Assembly: GCA_002415855.1 (NCBI GenBank)
Contig: DIAS01000065.1
Location: 1 to 51,357 of the forward strand
Direction: 5' to 3'
DNA: 51,357 bases
From: Bacteroidales bacterium UBA5072
Lineage (GTDB): Bacteria; Bacteroidota; Bacteroidia; Bacteroidales; UBA10428
This document shows positions 16,774 to 24,619 of the stretch, in pieces; position 1 is the first letter of the stretch, and the number at the start of each line of letters is the position of its first letter. A model generated the notes under the pieces. The model saw only the letters and a list, made by a program, of their open reading frames with translations, was not told where the DNA came from and made no database searches. A program made the translations under genes and the position numbers.

Positions 16774-17595
16774 TCAGGCTTCAAGTATTGTGGTTAATTT
16801 GTTTACTATCAGTGATGTAACTGCTTTGGTCGCCTGGGGAAAAACAAGTCTCAGGTCGATCTCAGTATTGTCTTTTAGGGTCTGCTGCAGCGCAATCATA
16901 AAGCAATTTTTTATTTCCGTGGCCAGGTTAATCTTGCATATCCCGTTCCGGATGGCCTCCTGAAGCATGTCATCAGGAATGCCTGAACTTCCATGAAGCA
17001 CAAGGGGAACTGTTGTCATGCGGCTTATTTGTGCAAGCAGGTCCATATCGAGCCGGGGAGCCTGTTTATAGAATCCGTGAGATGAACCAATGGCCACAGC
17101 AAGGGCATCAATACCTGTGCTGTCCACAAACCGGACTGCATCATCGGGTTGTGTAAATCCCTGCCGGATCTGTACCTGTCCAAGTTTTGCCACAAAACCC
17201 AATTCAGCTTCAACGGTAGCCTGGTAAGAATGTGCCAGGTTTACTATCTCCCTTGTAATACCTGTGTTTTCATCAAACGGTTTTTCACTGGCATCGATCA
17301 TCACAGAATCAAAACCCTGATCAAGACAATGCCGGACAGTTTCCACAGAACTGCCATGATCGAGGTGAAGCCATCCCTCAACGGCATATTCCCTGAGGGC
17401 CGACCTCGCCATGGCAGTTGCAACCTTCAGTCCCAGGTAGCGAATTGAACTTTCCGAGAGCTGCAGGATAACAGGTGTCCTGAGCAAGGAAGCTGCCTGG
17501 AGGATCCCTGACAATGTTTCAAAGTTGTAGAAATTGGCAGCCAGGATGGCCTTTTTCTCAGCCTTGAGTTGTAATAACTTTTCCCGGAGTTTCAT
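16774..17595 (-). CDS. Class II ketose-bisphosphate aldolase, GatY/KbaY-like
   Basis: A 273-residue zinc aldolase that should split a ketose-1,6-bisphosphate into dihydroxyacetone phosphate and glyceraldehyde-3-phosphate. All class II active-site features are present: HLDHG with Asp79 and metal His80, VEAELG with Glu131, GSSHGFYK with metal His173, and LHGSSGIPDD with metal His201, then KINLATEIK for phosphate binding. The neighbours encode AgaS, GatZ and PfkB homologues, which favours tagatose-1,6-bisphosphate over fructose-1,6-bisphosphate. Gaps of 5 bp on both sides show tight operon packing. Confidence 0.92.
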   Translation of the reverse strand: MKLREKLLQLKAEKKAILAANFYNFETLSGILQAASLLRTPVILQLSESSIRYLGLKVATAMARSALREYAVEGWLHLDHGSSVETVRHCLDQGFDSVMIDASEKPFDENTGITREIVNLAHSYQATVEAELGFVAKLGQVQIRQGFTQPDDAVRFVDSTGIDALAVAIGSSHGFYKQAPRLDMDLLAQISRMTTVPLVLHGSSGIPDDMLQEAIRNGICKINLATEIKNCFMIALQQTLKDNTEIDLRLVFPQATKAVTSLIVNKLTTILEA

Positions 17596-17600
17596 CGGTA

Positions 17601-18557
17601 TTATAAATTATGGTTAAACCTGTCGCGAGCAATTTCCCGGATCATTTCAACATTTTCAAATGCACCTGTTCCGCCGGCCCTCGTGGTGTTAACCGCCCCG
17701 GCAAGTGCTCCGGATTCCAGGCATTTTTTCAATGGTTGTCCTTTTATAAATTCCGAAATAAAACCCGCGTTAAAACTGTCACCTGCACCGATGCAATCCA
17801 CGACCTGCTCGTTCAGGAATGCCGGCTGGACGATGAGGCTTTTGCCGTCCCAGCCCAGGGCACCCTCACTGCCATTCTTGATGATCAGGTAATGCGCAAA
17901 CTGCTGAAGCTTTCGGATGCCGTCTCCGAGGGAATTGCTGTGTGTAAGGAATTTGAATTCCTGGGCATTCGGCAGGAAGACATCCACGTAGGGCAGCAAA
18001 TGTTCAAGCGGAAGAACCCATTTTTCTTCAGGGTCCCATTGCGGATCCAATGAGGTGGTCAGACCCAATTCCTTAGCCTGGCGGAAAATACTGATAAGGT
18101 CTGCACGTATTCCTGGCTGCAGGAAACAGGAGGAGAAATGCATGTGTCTCGCTGCAGACAGGAACTTAAAGTCAATATCCTCCAGGCAAAGATCGTTCAT
18201 GGCACCCGGATAAGTGACATTGGCTCGGTCCTGATCATAGTTCAGCACAATTGTGGCACCTGTGCTGAACTGATCAGTTTTAATTATCTTACTGGTATTT
18301 ACATGCTTCTTTTCCAGTGTCGTCATGACAACCCGGGCAAAGTTATCATTCCCGACCTTTCCAATAAAGGCAACCTTGGCGCCAAGTGAGCTAAGGTTAC
18401 TGGCAAAAATCGCTGATGAACTGCCCAGGGTAACGGACATGTCCCGGGCCAGGATTTCCTTGCCAATTGCCGGAAAACCGTCAATTCCGTTCAGGATAAT
18501 ATCTACGTTCAATTCCCCGATTACGGCCACGTCAATCTTTTTTGCTTCTCTGTGCAT
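17601..18557 (-). CDS. PfkB-family sugar kinase, probable tagatose-6-phosphate kinase
   Basis: A 318-residue ribokinase-fold kinase. The N-terminal glycine-rich start GELNVDIILNG and the second PfkB signature DCIGAGDSFNAGF, with catalytic base Asp260 in GAGD, are intact. By context it would phosphorylate tagatose-6-phosphate to tagatose-1,6-bisphosphate, the LacC/AgaC-like step between AgaS and the aldolase. PfkB specificity cannot be read from sequence, so a role as first kinase on a free sugar is also possible. An 81-bp gap separates it from the GatZ-like gene; the aldolase follows after 5 bp. Confidence 0.88.
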   Translation of the reverse strand: MHREAKKIDVAVIGELNVDIILNGIDGFPAIGKEILARDMSVTLGSSSAIFASNLSSLGAKVAFIGKVGNDNFARVVMTTLEKKHVNTSKIIKTDQFSTGATIVLNYDQDRANVTYPGAMNDLCLEDIDFKFLSAARHMHFSSCFLQPGIRADLISIFRQAKELGLTTSLDPQWDPEEKWVLPLEHLLPYVDVFLPNAQEFKFLTHSNSLGDGIRKLQQFAHYLIIKNGSEGALGWDGKSLIVQPAFLNEQVVDCIGAGDSFNAGFISEFIKGQPLKKCLESGALAGAVNTTRAGGTGAFENVEMIREIARDRFNHNL

Positions 18558-18576
18558 ACAGGATTTATTTAAACAA

Positions 18577-18592
18577 CCATTAAAGTTAATGG
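18577..18592. promoter_or_regulatory. Palindrome CCATTAA-AG-TTAATGG in the largest gap of the aga-like operon
   Basis: A perfect 7-bp inverted repeat with a 2-nt spacer, 19 bases before the PfkB start codon. It is the only sizeable gap in the operon. Its TTAATG half resembles the TTAATGAAAG copies in front of agaS, so it could be an internal operator, but no TAnnTTTG element accompanies it. Confidence 0.3.
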
Positions 18593-18638
18593 GTATTAGG
18601 TTTGAAGCCGGTTATTATCGGCAAAAAAGTACTTCATC

Positions 18639-19904
18639 TTATAACAGGCGATTTAGACCGGCAAGGTTAAACCTGTAAAAATACTTATCCATGGCGCTTT
18701 CAATGTGTGATTCCACAAGAAACTCACCATCAACTCCATACAGGGCGAGATTTTTGCAGAGCCTGGTGCGTGCGGCCACTATTTCAGGATCTTCCCAGAT
18801 GTACCGGCATCCGGTTTTAACAAGCCAGCTCTGCCGATCGGGTGAGATGGCGTAAAAGTCCTCCCCGCTTTCACCGTTCCTGAGCCACTTGCGCCAGCGA
18901 CCTGATGCAATCACGGTCTTCCATAGAAGTTCTTTCATCCTTACAGGCTTGGCCAGTTTGCCCTCCCTGAAAAGGTCTTCCTGGATCCTCTCCAATCCGA
19001 TCAGTCCTTCGTATTCCATTTCGGTAAATTCCGGTCCAATATTGGCCGCTCCCATACCTGCAAGCGGATAGTCTTCGGGATTGCTGACGTTGTCGGAATA
19101 ATGACCCTTGATAACACTTCCGTAAGCTGATGCAATGCGTGTAAGATTCCTGGCCGTTTGTGAATCGAAGGTGGTGGTATGCAGGTCTGTACCGACTTTC
19201 CCGACCACAAAGCAGGGCCAGACTGAAGAAAGGCCACGTAGCTGCAATCCGGCTTTCAGCAATTCAAGAAACCTTGAGAATACCGACAGGTCAGCAAGAC
19301 CTCCGTGAACCTCTTCGGTGCCTACTTCATATGCAATGGGCTGATGATGCTTTGAACGTCGGAACATTTCACAATGTTCAATTAATTCAAGGGTACGATC
19401 AGCCACCAGATCTATTGCAATGGTCTTTCCTGTGGGCAGGGTAATATCAATTGTCGGATCCACATGGATCAGATCATACCCTGCCGCAATGGCTGCCTCG
19501 AATGATCTCTTAACCGCTTCCAGGGTATCGGCATAAGGCCATTTTTCGCGTGCATGTAAATCCTTTAACCATGGTCCGCCGTGATCGATGGCCACAATAA
19601 CAGGAGAAGTAACATTCAGGATCCTGGCGTGCTCCCGGATGGTTTGCACAAATTCCCGCTGATTGAGGCCCGTATAGCCGCCATCGAGGTCAACCTGGTT
19701 AAGGGTTGCTGCAAATTTTACCGGTGCCTCGCATCGTTTAGCTGATTTCAGGGCTGCCCTGATTACCTGGAGTGAATTCGGGCAGGCGGCAAAAATGGTT
19801 CTTTTTACACCGGTTTGTAGCTCCAGATCATGAATTCTCTGCAATATAAAATCCATCAGGGGTTTTCCTGCTGCAGCCGCCCGTTCCCGCAATTCCTTAT
19901 TCAT
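18639..19904 (-). CDS. GatZ/KbaZ-like subunit of tagatose-bisphosphate aldolase
   Basis: 421 residues, similar in length to E. coli KbaZ/GatZ (about 420). Conserved segments are recognisable: FAACPNSLQVIRAAL, ATLNQVDLDGGYTG, AIDHGGPW, AYEVGTEEVHGG and the NIGPEFTE region. In enterobacteria this protein stabilises and activates the GatY/KbaY aldolase; it was once described as a kinase. The sequence is clearly divergent, notably in GHYSDNVSNPEDYPLAGMG, where KbaZ has an AHSTDYQ segment. It starts 9 bp after the AgaS-like gene stops. Confidence 0.85.
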   Translation of the reverse strand: MNKELRERAAAAGKPLMDFILQRIHDLELQTGVKRTIFAACPNSLQVIRAALKSAKRCEAPVKFAATLNQVDLDGGYTGLNQREFVQTIREHARILNVTSPVIVAIDHGGPWLKDLHAREKWPYADTLEAVKRSFEAAIAAGYDLIHVDPTIDITLPTGKTIAIDLVADRTLELIEHCEMFRRSKHHQPIAYEVGTEEVHGGLADLSVFSRFLELLKAGLQLRGLSSVWPCFVVGKVGTDLHTTTFDSQTARNLTRIASAYGSVIKGHYSDNVSNPEDYPLAGMGAANIGPEFTEMEYEGLIGLERIQEDLFREGKLAKPVRMKELLWKTVIASGRWRKWLRNGESGEDFYAISPDRQSWLVKTGCRYIWEDPEIVAARTRLCKNLALYGVDGEFLVESHIESAMDKYFYRFNLAGLNRLL

Positions 19905-19913
19905 GAATCAAGT

Positions 19914-21071
19914 CTAATACGGATAAATCGTTACGTTCTCAACAACTCTGGAGATGGCCCCGCTTTCAGACGGGTTGTCCGGCTTAAATCCAAGAGACAG
20001 CGACTTATAAAAGCCCAGTAACTGGCCCGGGAGAACATTGCAAATTGTCAGCAATTCCTCGTCAAGATGGTTACCTGATCCTGACAACTGAATACCGAAG
20101 TCGAATTCGGTTCCCTCGACCGGGCTTTCATATACGGCAACGGTAAACAGCGGTTTCTTCCCTTTTTTCATCGAAAGCACGAGGTCCTTTTCATACTGCT
20201 GTGCATAGTGATTATTCGAAAAGATAAAGACCACCAGGGTATTTTCATTGGTAACTGCCTTGGGTCCATGCCGGAAACCAAGGTAGGTATCGCTTTTGCA
20301 GATAATCGTCCCATCAGTAAGCTCCTGAAGCTTGAGCTGCGATTCAGTAGCTGTCCCGTAAAAAGGTCCGGAGCCAAGAAATACAGCCCTGTTGAAATTC
20401 AGCGTGGCGATCTCCCTGAGCCGGGAGGAATAGTGATCAAGGATTCTAATGCCATAATGGTAAAGCATGTCAATTTGAGGTTTCAGTGCATCTATCTCTG
20501 TTAATCGTGCCACCAGGAATCCATACAAAAGCATGGCTGAATAGCTCCCGGTCATGGCAAGGCTTTTGTCATTTGCCTCGGGTGGAAGCACCAGGACAAG
20601 TTTTGATGAATCTGACCGGTACCGGGCAAGCTGCCCCTCTGCGTCACAGGTAATCACAATATGAAAGCATTTCTTACAAAGTTTGTCGGCCAGTGCAACT
20701 GCTGCAGTGCTTTCGGGACTGTCGCCGGACCTTGCGAAGGAAATCAGAAGAACGGCCTCGCGGCTGAAAAAGTAGTCCTGAGGATGCGACACAAGGTCGG
20801 TTGTCGCAATTGCCATTGTTTGTTTGTTCAGTTTCCGGTTGAAAACGCCCTGGAGCGATAATCCAATAAAGGCACTCGTCCCGGCGCCGGTAAGGACAAT
20901 CTTATCAGCTTCGGACAGGGCTTCGTGCAGGAAAGCCTGGAGGATGCTTTTGTTATCATTCATCCTTTGATAGGCCTTAAGCCATAAGGCAGGCTGGGAA
21001 GCTATTTCACTTGCAGTCTGGAAGGCTCCCAGATCAGCCAGGACGTTCTTTTCATATCCGAGTACTTGCAT
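19914..21071 (-). CDS. agaS: AgaS-like SIS-domain galactosamine-6-phosphate deaminase/isomerase
   Basis: 385 residues, the same length as E. coli AgaS, with two SIS domains. Matches to AgaS run throughout: LTGAGTSAFIG (about 60-70), ATTDLVSHPQDY, LLISFARSGDSPES (about 108-121), LGFRHGPKAV and the C-terminal pattern LGFKPDNPSESG with RVVENVTIYP. AgaS converts galactosamine-6-phosphate to tagatose-6-phosphate with ammonia release. It is the first gene of the six-gene minus-strand operon and is divergent from the DeoR regulator, as an AgaR target would be. Other aldose/ketose isomerase activities remain possible. Confidence 0.9.
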   Translation of the reverse strand: MQVLGYEKNVLADLGAFQTASEIASQPALWLKAYQRMNDNKSILQAFLHEALSEADKIVLTGAGTSAFIGLSLQGVFNRKLNKQTMAIATTDLVSHPQDYFFSREAVLLISFARSGDSPESTAAVALADKLCKKCFHIVITCDAEGQLARYRSDSSKLVLVLPPEANDKSLAMTGSYSAMLLYGFLVARLTEIDALKPQIDMLYHYGIRILDHYSSRLREIATLNFNRAVFLGSGPFYGTATESQLKLQELTDGTIICKSDTYLGFRHGPKAVTNENTLVVFIFSNNHYAQQYEKDLVLSMKKGKKPLFTVAVYESPVEGTEFDFGIQLSGSGNHLDEELLTICNVLPGQLLGFYKSLSLGFKPDNPSESGAISRVVENVTIYPY

Positions 21072-21109
21072 ACGGAAGAGATTTACAACATTAGTAAAAA
21101 ACTATAGTA

Positions 21110-21117
21110 CAAATATA
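21110..21117 (-). promoter_or_regulatory. -7 element TATATTTG of the aga-like operon
   Basis: The minus strand reads TATATTTG, an exact TAnnTTTG match, 38 bases before the agaS ATG; predicted start near 21103. No well-spaced -33 TTTG is seen. The TTAATGAAAG pair lies just upstream (21143-21183). Confidence 0.55.
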
Positions 21118-21142
21118 AATAAAATGAAACAATTAAAAAAAT

Positions 21143-21183
21143 TTAATGAAAGATAAAATCATTTAAAAACAAGTTAATGAAAG
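21143..21183. promoter_or_regulatory. Direct-repeat operator candidate TTAATGAAAG x2
   Basis: TTAATGAAAG occurs at 21143-21152 and 21174-21183, with starts 31 bp apart (about three helical turns) and similar flanks (ATAAA, TTAAA). They lie upstream of the agaS -7 element. AATGAAAGTT recurs in the susC promoter region on the opposite strand. The motif resembles the TTTC-rich consensus reported for E. coli AgaR. The local DeoR protein is the obvious candidate ligand. Confidence 0.45.
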
Positions 21184-21221
21184 TTAAATCAAAATATTAA
21201 TATATTTCCTGAACGGATTAC

Positions 21222-21277
21222 TTATGAAAATGAAAAGGAATTGTATCTTTACTTTCGAATTATTCTTATTTTCATAA
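21222..21277. promoter_or_regulatory. Inverted operator candidate TTATGAAAAT / ATTTTCATAA around the deoR -7 element
   Basis: TTATGAAAAT (21222-21231) is repeated as its exact reverse complement at 21268-21277. Between the arms lies TATCTTTA (21244-21251), a near-match to the -7 element, 37 bases before the deoR ATG. The layout mirrors that before the second DMT permease (27724-27759) and suggests autoregulation. Confidence 0.45.
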
Positions 21278-21287
21278 CATTACTACT

Positions 21288-22070
21288 ATGCAGGCACGTA
21301 AAAGAAGTTCCACTGTCGAAAGACGAAAGCAGATTCTCAACGAATTATCCGCTAAGGGACAGGTTTTGGTCAATGAGCTCAGCAGGGAATATCATGTAAG
21401 TGAGGTCACCATCAGGAACGACCTGGATCAGCTCGAAAGAAAGAACATGCTGATCAGGGCACGAGGCGGGGCTATTAAAACCGAAGGCGGTGTCGGCATT
21501 GATCACCATATTTCGGAAAAAGACAAATTGCATATCACTGAAAAGGCAAGGATCGGCAAACGGGCCGCACAACTCATTAGTGAACACGAGACTGTCATTA
21601 TTGATTCGGGGACAACTACCATGGAGATTGCGAAAAACCTGGGCCATCTTTCCGACATAACGGTTATCACAAACGCCCTGAATATTGCCAGCCAGCTTAT
21701 ACAGTACAATGGATTTAACCTGATCATCCCCGGGGGATATCTTCGGAAGAATTCCCTTTCTCTGGTTGGCCCGCTGGCCGAGAAAAACCTGCAGAACCTG
21801 TTTGTGGATAAGGTATTTATGGGTGTGGACGGATTCGACACCCGTCACGGGATTTATACCCCCAATATGGAGGAGGCTTCATTGAACGAGATCATGATCC
21901 GCAATGCAAAGGAAGTTATTCTCGTTTCGGATTCCAGCAAGTTTTTCCGCAGGAGCCTGGCCTATATTTGCGGAATTGAGAAGATCAACAGGGTTGTGAC
22001 GGATAATGGCATACCTGAGGAAGATAAGAAGAGGCTTGAGGATGCCGGAATAGAGGTTATTATTGCCTGA
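21288..22070 (+). CDS. DeoR-family transcriptional regulator (AgaR-like)
   Basis: 260 residues, the normal length. The N-terminal winged helix-turn-helix covers about residues 10-60 (ILNELSAKGQVLVNELSREY, then VSEVTIRNDLDQLERKNML and ARGGA). The C-terminal sugar-phosphate sensor domain shows VIIDSGTTTMEIAKNL, VITNALNIASQL and VSDSSKF. Such proteins repress sugar operons and release DNA on binding a phosphorylated sugar. It is divergent from agaS, with repeated operator-like motifs in between, and the same motifs occur before susC and the second DMT permease, so all three units are probably its regulon. Confidence 0.92.
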   Translation: MQARKRSSTVERRKQILNELSAKGQVLVNELSREYHVSEVTIRNDLDQLERKNMLIRARGGAIKTEGGVGIDHHISEKDKLHITEKARIGKRAAQLISEHETVIIDSGTTTMEIAKNLGHLSDITVITNALNIASQLIQYNGFNLIIPGGYLRKNSLSLVGPLAEKNLQNLFVDKVFMGVDGFDTRHGIYTPNMEEASLNEIMIRNAKEVILVSDSSKFFRRSLAYICGIEKINRVVTDNGIPEEDKKRLEDAGIEVIIA

Positions 22071-22097
22071 TGCATCAGGTATGTTGTCCGTAATAAA

Positions 22098-22146
22098 AAC
22101 ACCCTTCAAGGGTCTGAAGACCACATGAAGGGTGTTAGCTAATCTT
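22098..22146. terminator. Bidirectional hairpin terminator between deoR and the susCD operon
   Basis: AACACCCTTCA (22098-22108) and TGAAGGGTGTT (22136-22146) are a perfect 11-bp inverted repeat over a 27-nt loop, between the convergent deoR and PKD-lipoprotein genes. An A-run precedes the left arm (T-run on the minus strand), which suits termination of the minus-strand transcript. CCCTTCAAGGGT within it resembles the 7533-7543 palindrome. Confidence 0.6.
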
Positions 22147-22165
22147 GCTTTATTCCCTTTGAAAG

Positions 22166-23044
22166 TTATTGTTTATCCATTCTCATCACTATCCTTGTTT
22201 CATGGTCTATTGCCAGTGAACCGGCCTCTCCTGACCAGTCGGAATAATTTATGACGAGTTTGAATGCGAATGCGTCGCTGCTGATGTCAAATGCTTCGCG
22301 TGAAATTGCGAATTCCATTTTTACGGTATTTAATGATTCCTCACTGTAACCCATGATCATGGCGTTGTCCATGGTGAAGTATTCCCACGACCACTCGGAT
22401 TGTGCTGCGCCCGTAAAATTATAAAAGTCCAGCCATCCTGTGGGAATGTTGCCTTCGAAAAGTACCTCAGCACCTACAGCGGATGAGAAACCGGTAGATG
22501 CAGCATTATCCACATCCATATACAGATCCATGATGCCCCCTTCGAGTGAAGCAAGGCCGTTTGTGCCAATGGTGTCGTATTCAAGGTAAATGTAAACATA
22601 GTTGGCATCATAGTCGACTTTTCCCCCTGTAACGTGATCAATCCCTTCAAGCTGAAAATCGGGATAGGTTACATCGTTCCAGTCATCGAAGGAATCGTCG
22701 GTAAGACTTACTACCGAGGCTTTATCAACCCGCAATATGGTGTGAAAGGTATATTGTTGTCCGTCGACTGTGCCATTCATGCTAATTACATAATTACCTA
22801 TTTCCGCATAGGTGTGCACGACCGAATCACCGGATACTTCCGGGGTGTCGTCACCAAAATCCCACGCGATGTCAGTGGCGTTCTCTGCCAGGTTGACAAA
22901 ACTTACCGTAAGTCCGCTATAATACGTTTTAAAATCAAGCGGGGCAGTTTCCGTTAGGGCATATTCCCCCTCCTTGCTGCACGATAATATCGTGAGCACT
23001 ACCGCTGCAGCAATATATACAAGACTGTTATGATGTTTTTTCAT
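22166..23044 (-). CDS. PKD-domain lipoprotein, SusE/F-position glycan-binding candidate
   Basis: 292 residues. The signal peptide ends in the lipobox LTILSC. A PKD domain (about 40-105) shows AWDFGDD and HTYAEIGNYVISM. The C-terminal half (about 120-290) is an all-beta region with DYDANYVYIYLEYD and LYMDVDNAASTGF, resembling a carbohydrate-binding CBM9-like fold, though this is not certain. It is the third gene after susC and susD, 14 bp after susD, where surface glycan-binding lipoproteins usually sit. It probably helps to capture the glycan at the cell surface. Confidence 0.8.
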   Translation of the reverse strand: MKKHHNSLVYIAAAVVLTILSCSKEGEYALTETAPLDFKTYYSGLTVSFVNLAENATDIAWDFGDDTPEVSGDSVVHTYAEIGNYVISMNGTVDGQQYTFHTILRVDKASVVSLTDDSFDDWNDVTYPDFQLEGIDHVTGGKVDYDANYVYIYLEYDTIGTNGLASLEGGIMDLYMDVDNAASTGFSSAVGAEVLFEGNIPTGWLDFYNFTGAAQSEWSWEYFTMDNAMIMGYSEESLNTVKMEFAISREAFDISSDAFAFKLVINYSDWSGEAGSLAIDHETRIVMRMDKQ

Positions 23045-23058
23045 GGTACGTCGGTTTT

Positions 23059-24600
23059 TTAATTATTGGGGACACACAGTTTATTCGTACTTATTTCACC
23101 CGATGGTATGGGGTAAATCATGGAGGGATCGCCGGCAGGTATTACTGCCCCGTCTTCATCCAGGCCGGGTTCACTGCCCGAGGGTAGTCCGTTATAGCCG
23201 TATAGATGAAATCCCCAGTAGTTTCTCACAAGGTCCTTACCGTTGCGAAGGATATCGAAGATCCGGTGTGCTTCAAAGGCAAGTTCGATTCTTCTTTCTT
23301 TCAGGACAAAATCCAGAATATTGTCATTGGTGATACCGTCCCGGGTGGCATCATATAAGTAGTCATTCAAATCACCGCCTTCCGGTACGATCATCCTGTT
23401 TGTCCTGATCTCATTCAGGTCAGCTATCGCATCTGCAGTTTCACCCGATTTGGCAAGTGCTTCCGCCCTGTTCAGGTACACTTCAGCCAGCCGGAACATT
23501 ACCGGGGAACTGAGCGTAGGTAGTCCATCCTGTCCCGAGAATTTTCTGACATAATAAATGGTAACACCATTTAACGATCCCGGACTGGAAGTATTAACAT
23601 AACTCCACCGCTGGTCAACATCCATCAGGTCGGTTCCGAAGCCCATTTCACTGAGCAGGGAAGGTGAGGCACCCTCTTCACCCCAGCAACTTGCGCCATT
23701 ATAAATCATAGAAGCAACGGAGGCTTCCTTTTTGTCATCAGTCTGGGTGAAATTAATGCACCAGATCGTTTCAGGACTTCCTTTGGCCTGGGCAAAATAA
23801 TCGGGGTATGATGCTGCCGGCTCAAGGGTATACTGACCGGAATTGATGACTGAATCCGCATAGGTTATACATGCCTCATATTCGCCCCGGTATAAAAATA
23901 CCCTTGAAAGCATGGCCCAGGCACTGTATTTTGTTGCATAACCTTTGGTATTTCTCGATTCGGGGGTGTATTCGCTCATCAGGCCGGCGGCTGTTTTCAG
24001 GCTGGAGACAATATAGTCGTATGTTTCATCCAGCGTAGCCCTGGCCTTTGGCGCACCGTCAGTCGAGGATTCACGCAAGATCACACCAGGTTCCGAAGCA
24101 TTTGCCGCAGAATAGGGTTTGGCGAATAACCGAACCAGGCTGTGGGTAGCGAAGGCCCGCAGAAAATAACATTCGCCTTTCAACTGGTTTGTCATTTCAT
24201 CACTGCCTTTCTCATCGGCCATTTGAATGGCTACATTGGCCCCATAAATAACTTTGTAGGATACTTCCCAGAAGCTGTTGATATTCGACTTTTCGGAAGT
24301 ACGGTCATTGTATCTGAAGCTGTTGACGAGGTCATCCTCGGTTTTATAGCCACACACAATGTCATCACTCGCAAAATCGCTCAGGTGGTAATACTGACGC
24401 AGGTACCAGTTGTTGGAGTTGTTTTCATCGGGAAGATCTTTAAACTGTGCGTAGCATCCGTTGACCAGACTGATCAGCCCGTCGGAAGTATTCTGGATCT
24501 GGTCGCCGGTCAGCGCATCACTGGGGATAATATCGAGCTCGCAGCCTGACAGATAGAAGAATCCCGTCAGTAGTAGGATATATTTTAAAGCCTTTTTCAT
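23059..24600 (-). CDS. SusD/RagB-family outer-membrane lipoprotein
   Basis: 513 residues from the ATG at 24600 (MKKALKYILLLTGFFYLSGC, lipobox Cys20). SusD proteins form the lid on the SusC transporter and bind the glycan at the surface. Typical features are the N-terminal alpha-helical TPR-like scaffold, the segment FLRAFATHSLVRLFAKPYS, and the C-terminal LNEIRTNR and FVLKERRIELAFEAHRIFDILRNGKDL. The frame stays open upstream but the lipoprotein signal fixes the start. It begins 19 bp after susC stops. Confidence 0.93.
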   Translation of the reverse strand: MKKALKYILLLTGFFYLSGCELDIIPSDALTGDQIQNTSDGLISLVNGCYAQFKDLPDENNSNNWYLRQYYHLSDFASDDIVCGYKTEDDLVNSFRYNDRTSEKSNINSFWEVSYKVIYGANVAIQMADEKGSDEMTNQLKGECYFLRAFATHSLVRLFAKPYSAANASEPGVILRESSTDGAPKARATLDETYDYIVSSLKTAAGLMSEYTPESRNTKGYATKYSAWAMLSRVFLYRGEYEACITYADSVINSGQYTLEPAASYPDYFAQAKGSPETIWCINFTQTDDKKEASVASMIYNGASCWGEEGASPSLLSEMGFGTDLMDVDQRWSYVNTSSPGSLNGVTIYYVRKFSGQDGLPTLSSPVMFRLAEVYLNRAEALAKSGETADAIADLNEIRTNRMIVPEGGDLNDYLYDATRDGITNDNILDFVLKERRIELAFEAHRIFDILRNGKDLVRNYWGFHLYGYNGLPSGSEPGLDEDGAVIPAGDPSMIYPIPSGEISTNKLCVPNN

Positions 24601-24619
24601 AGTCAAATGTTTATGGTGT

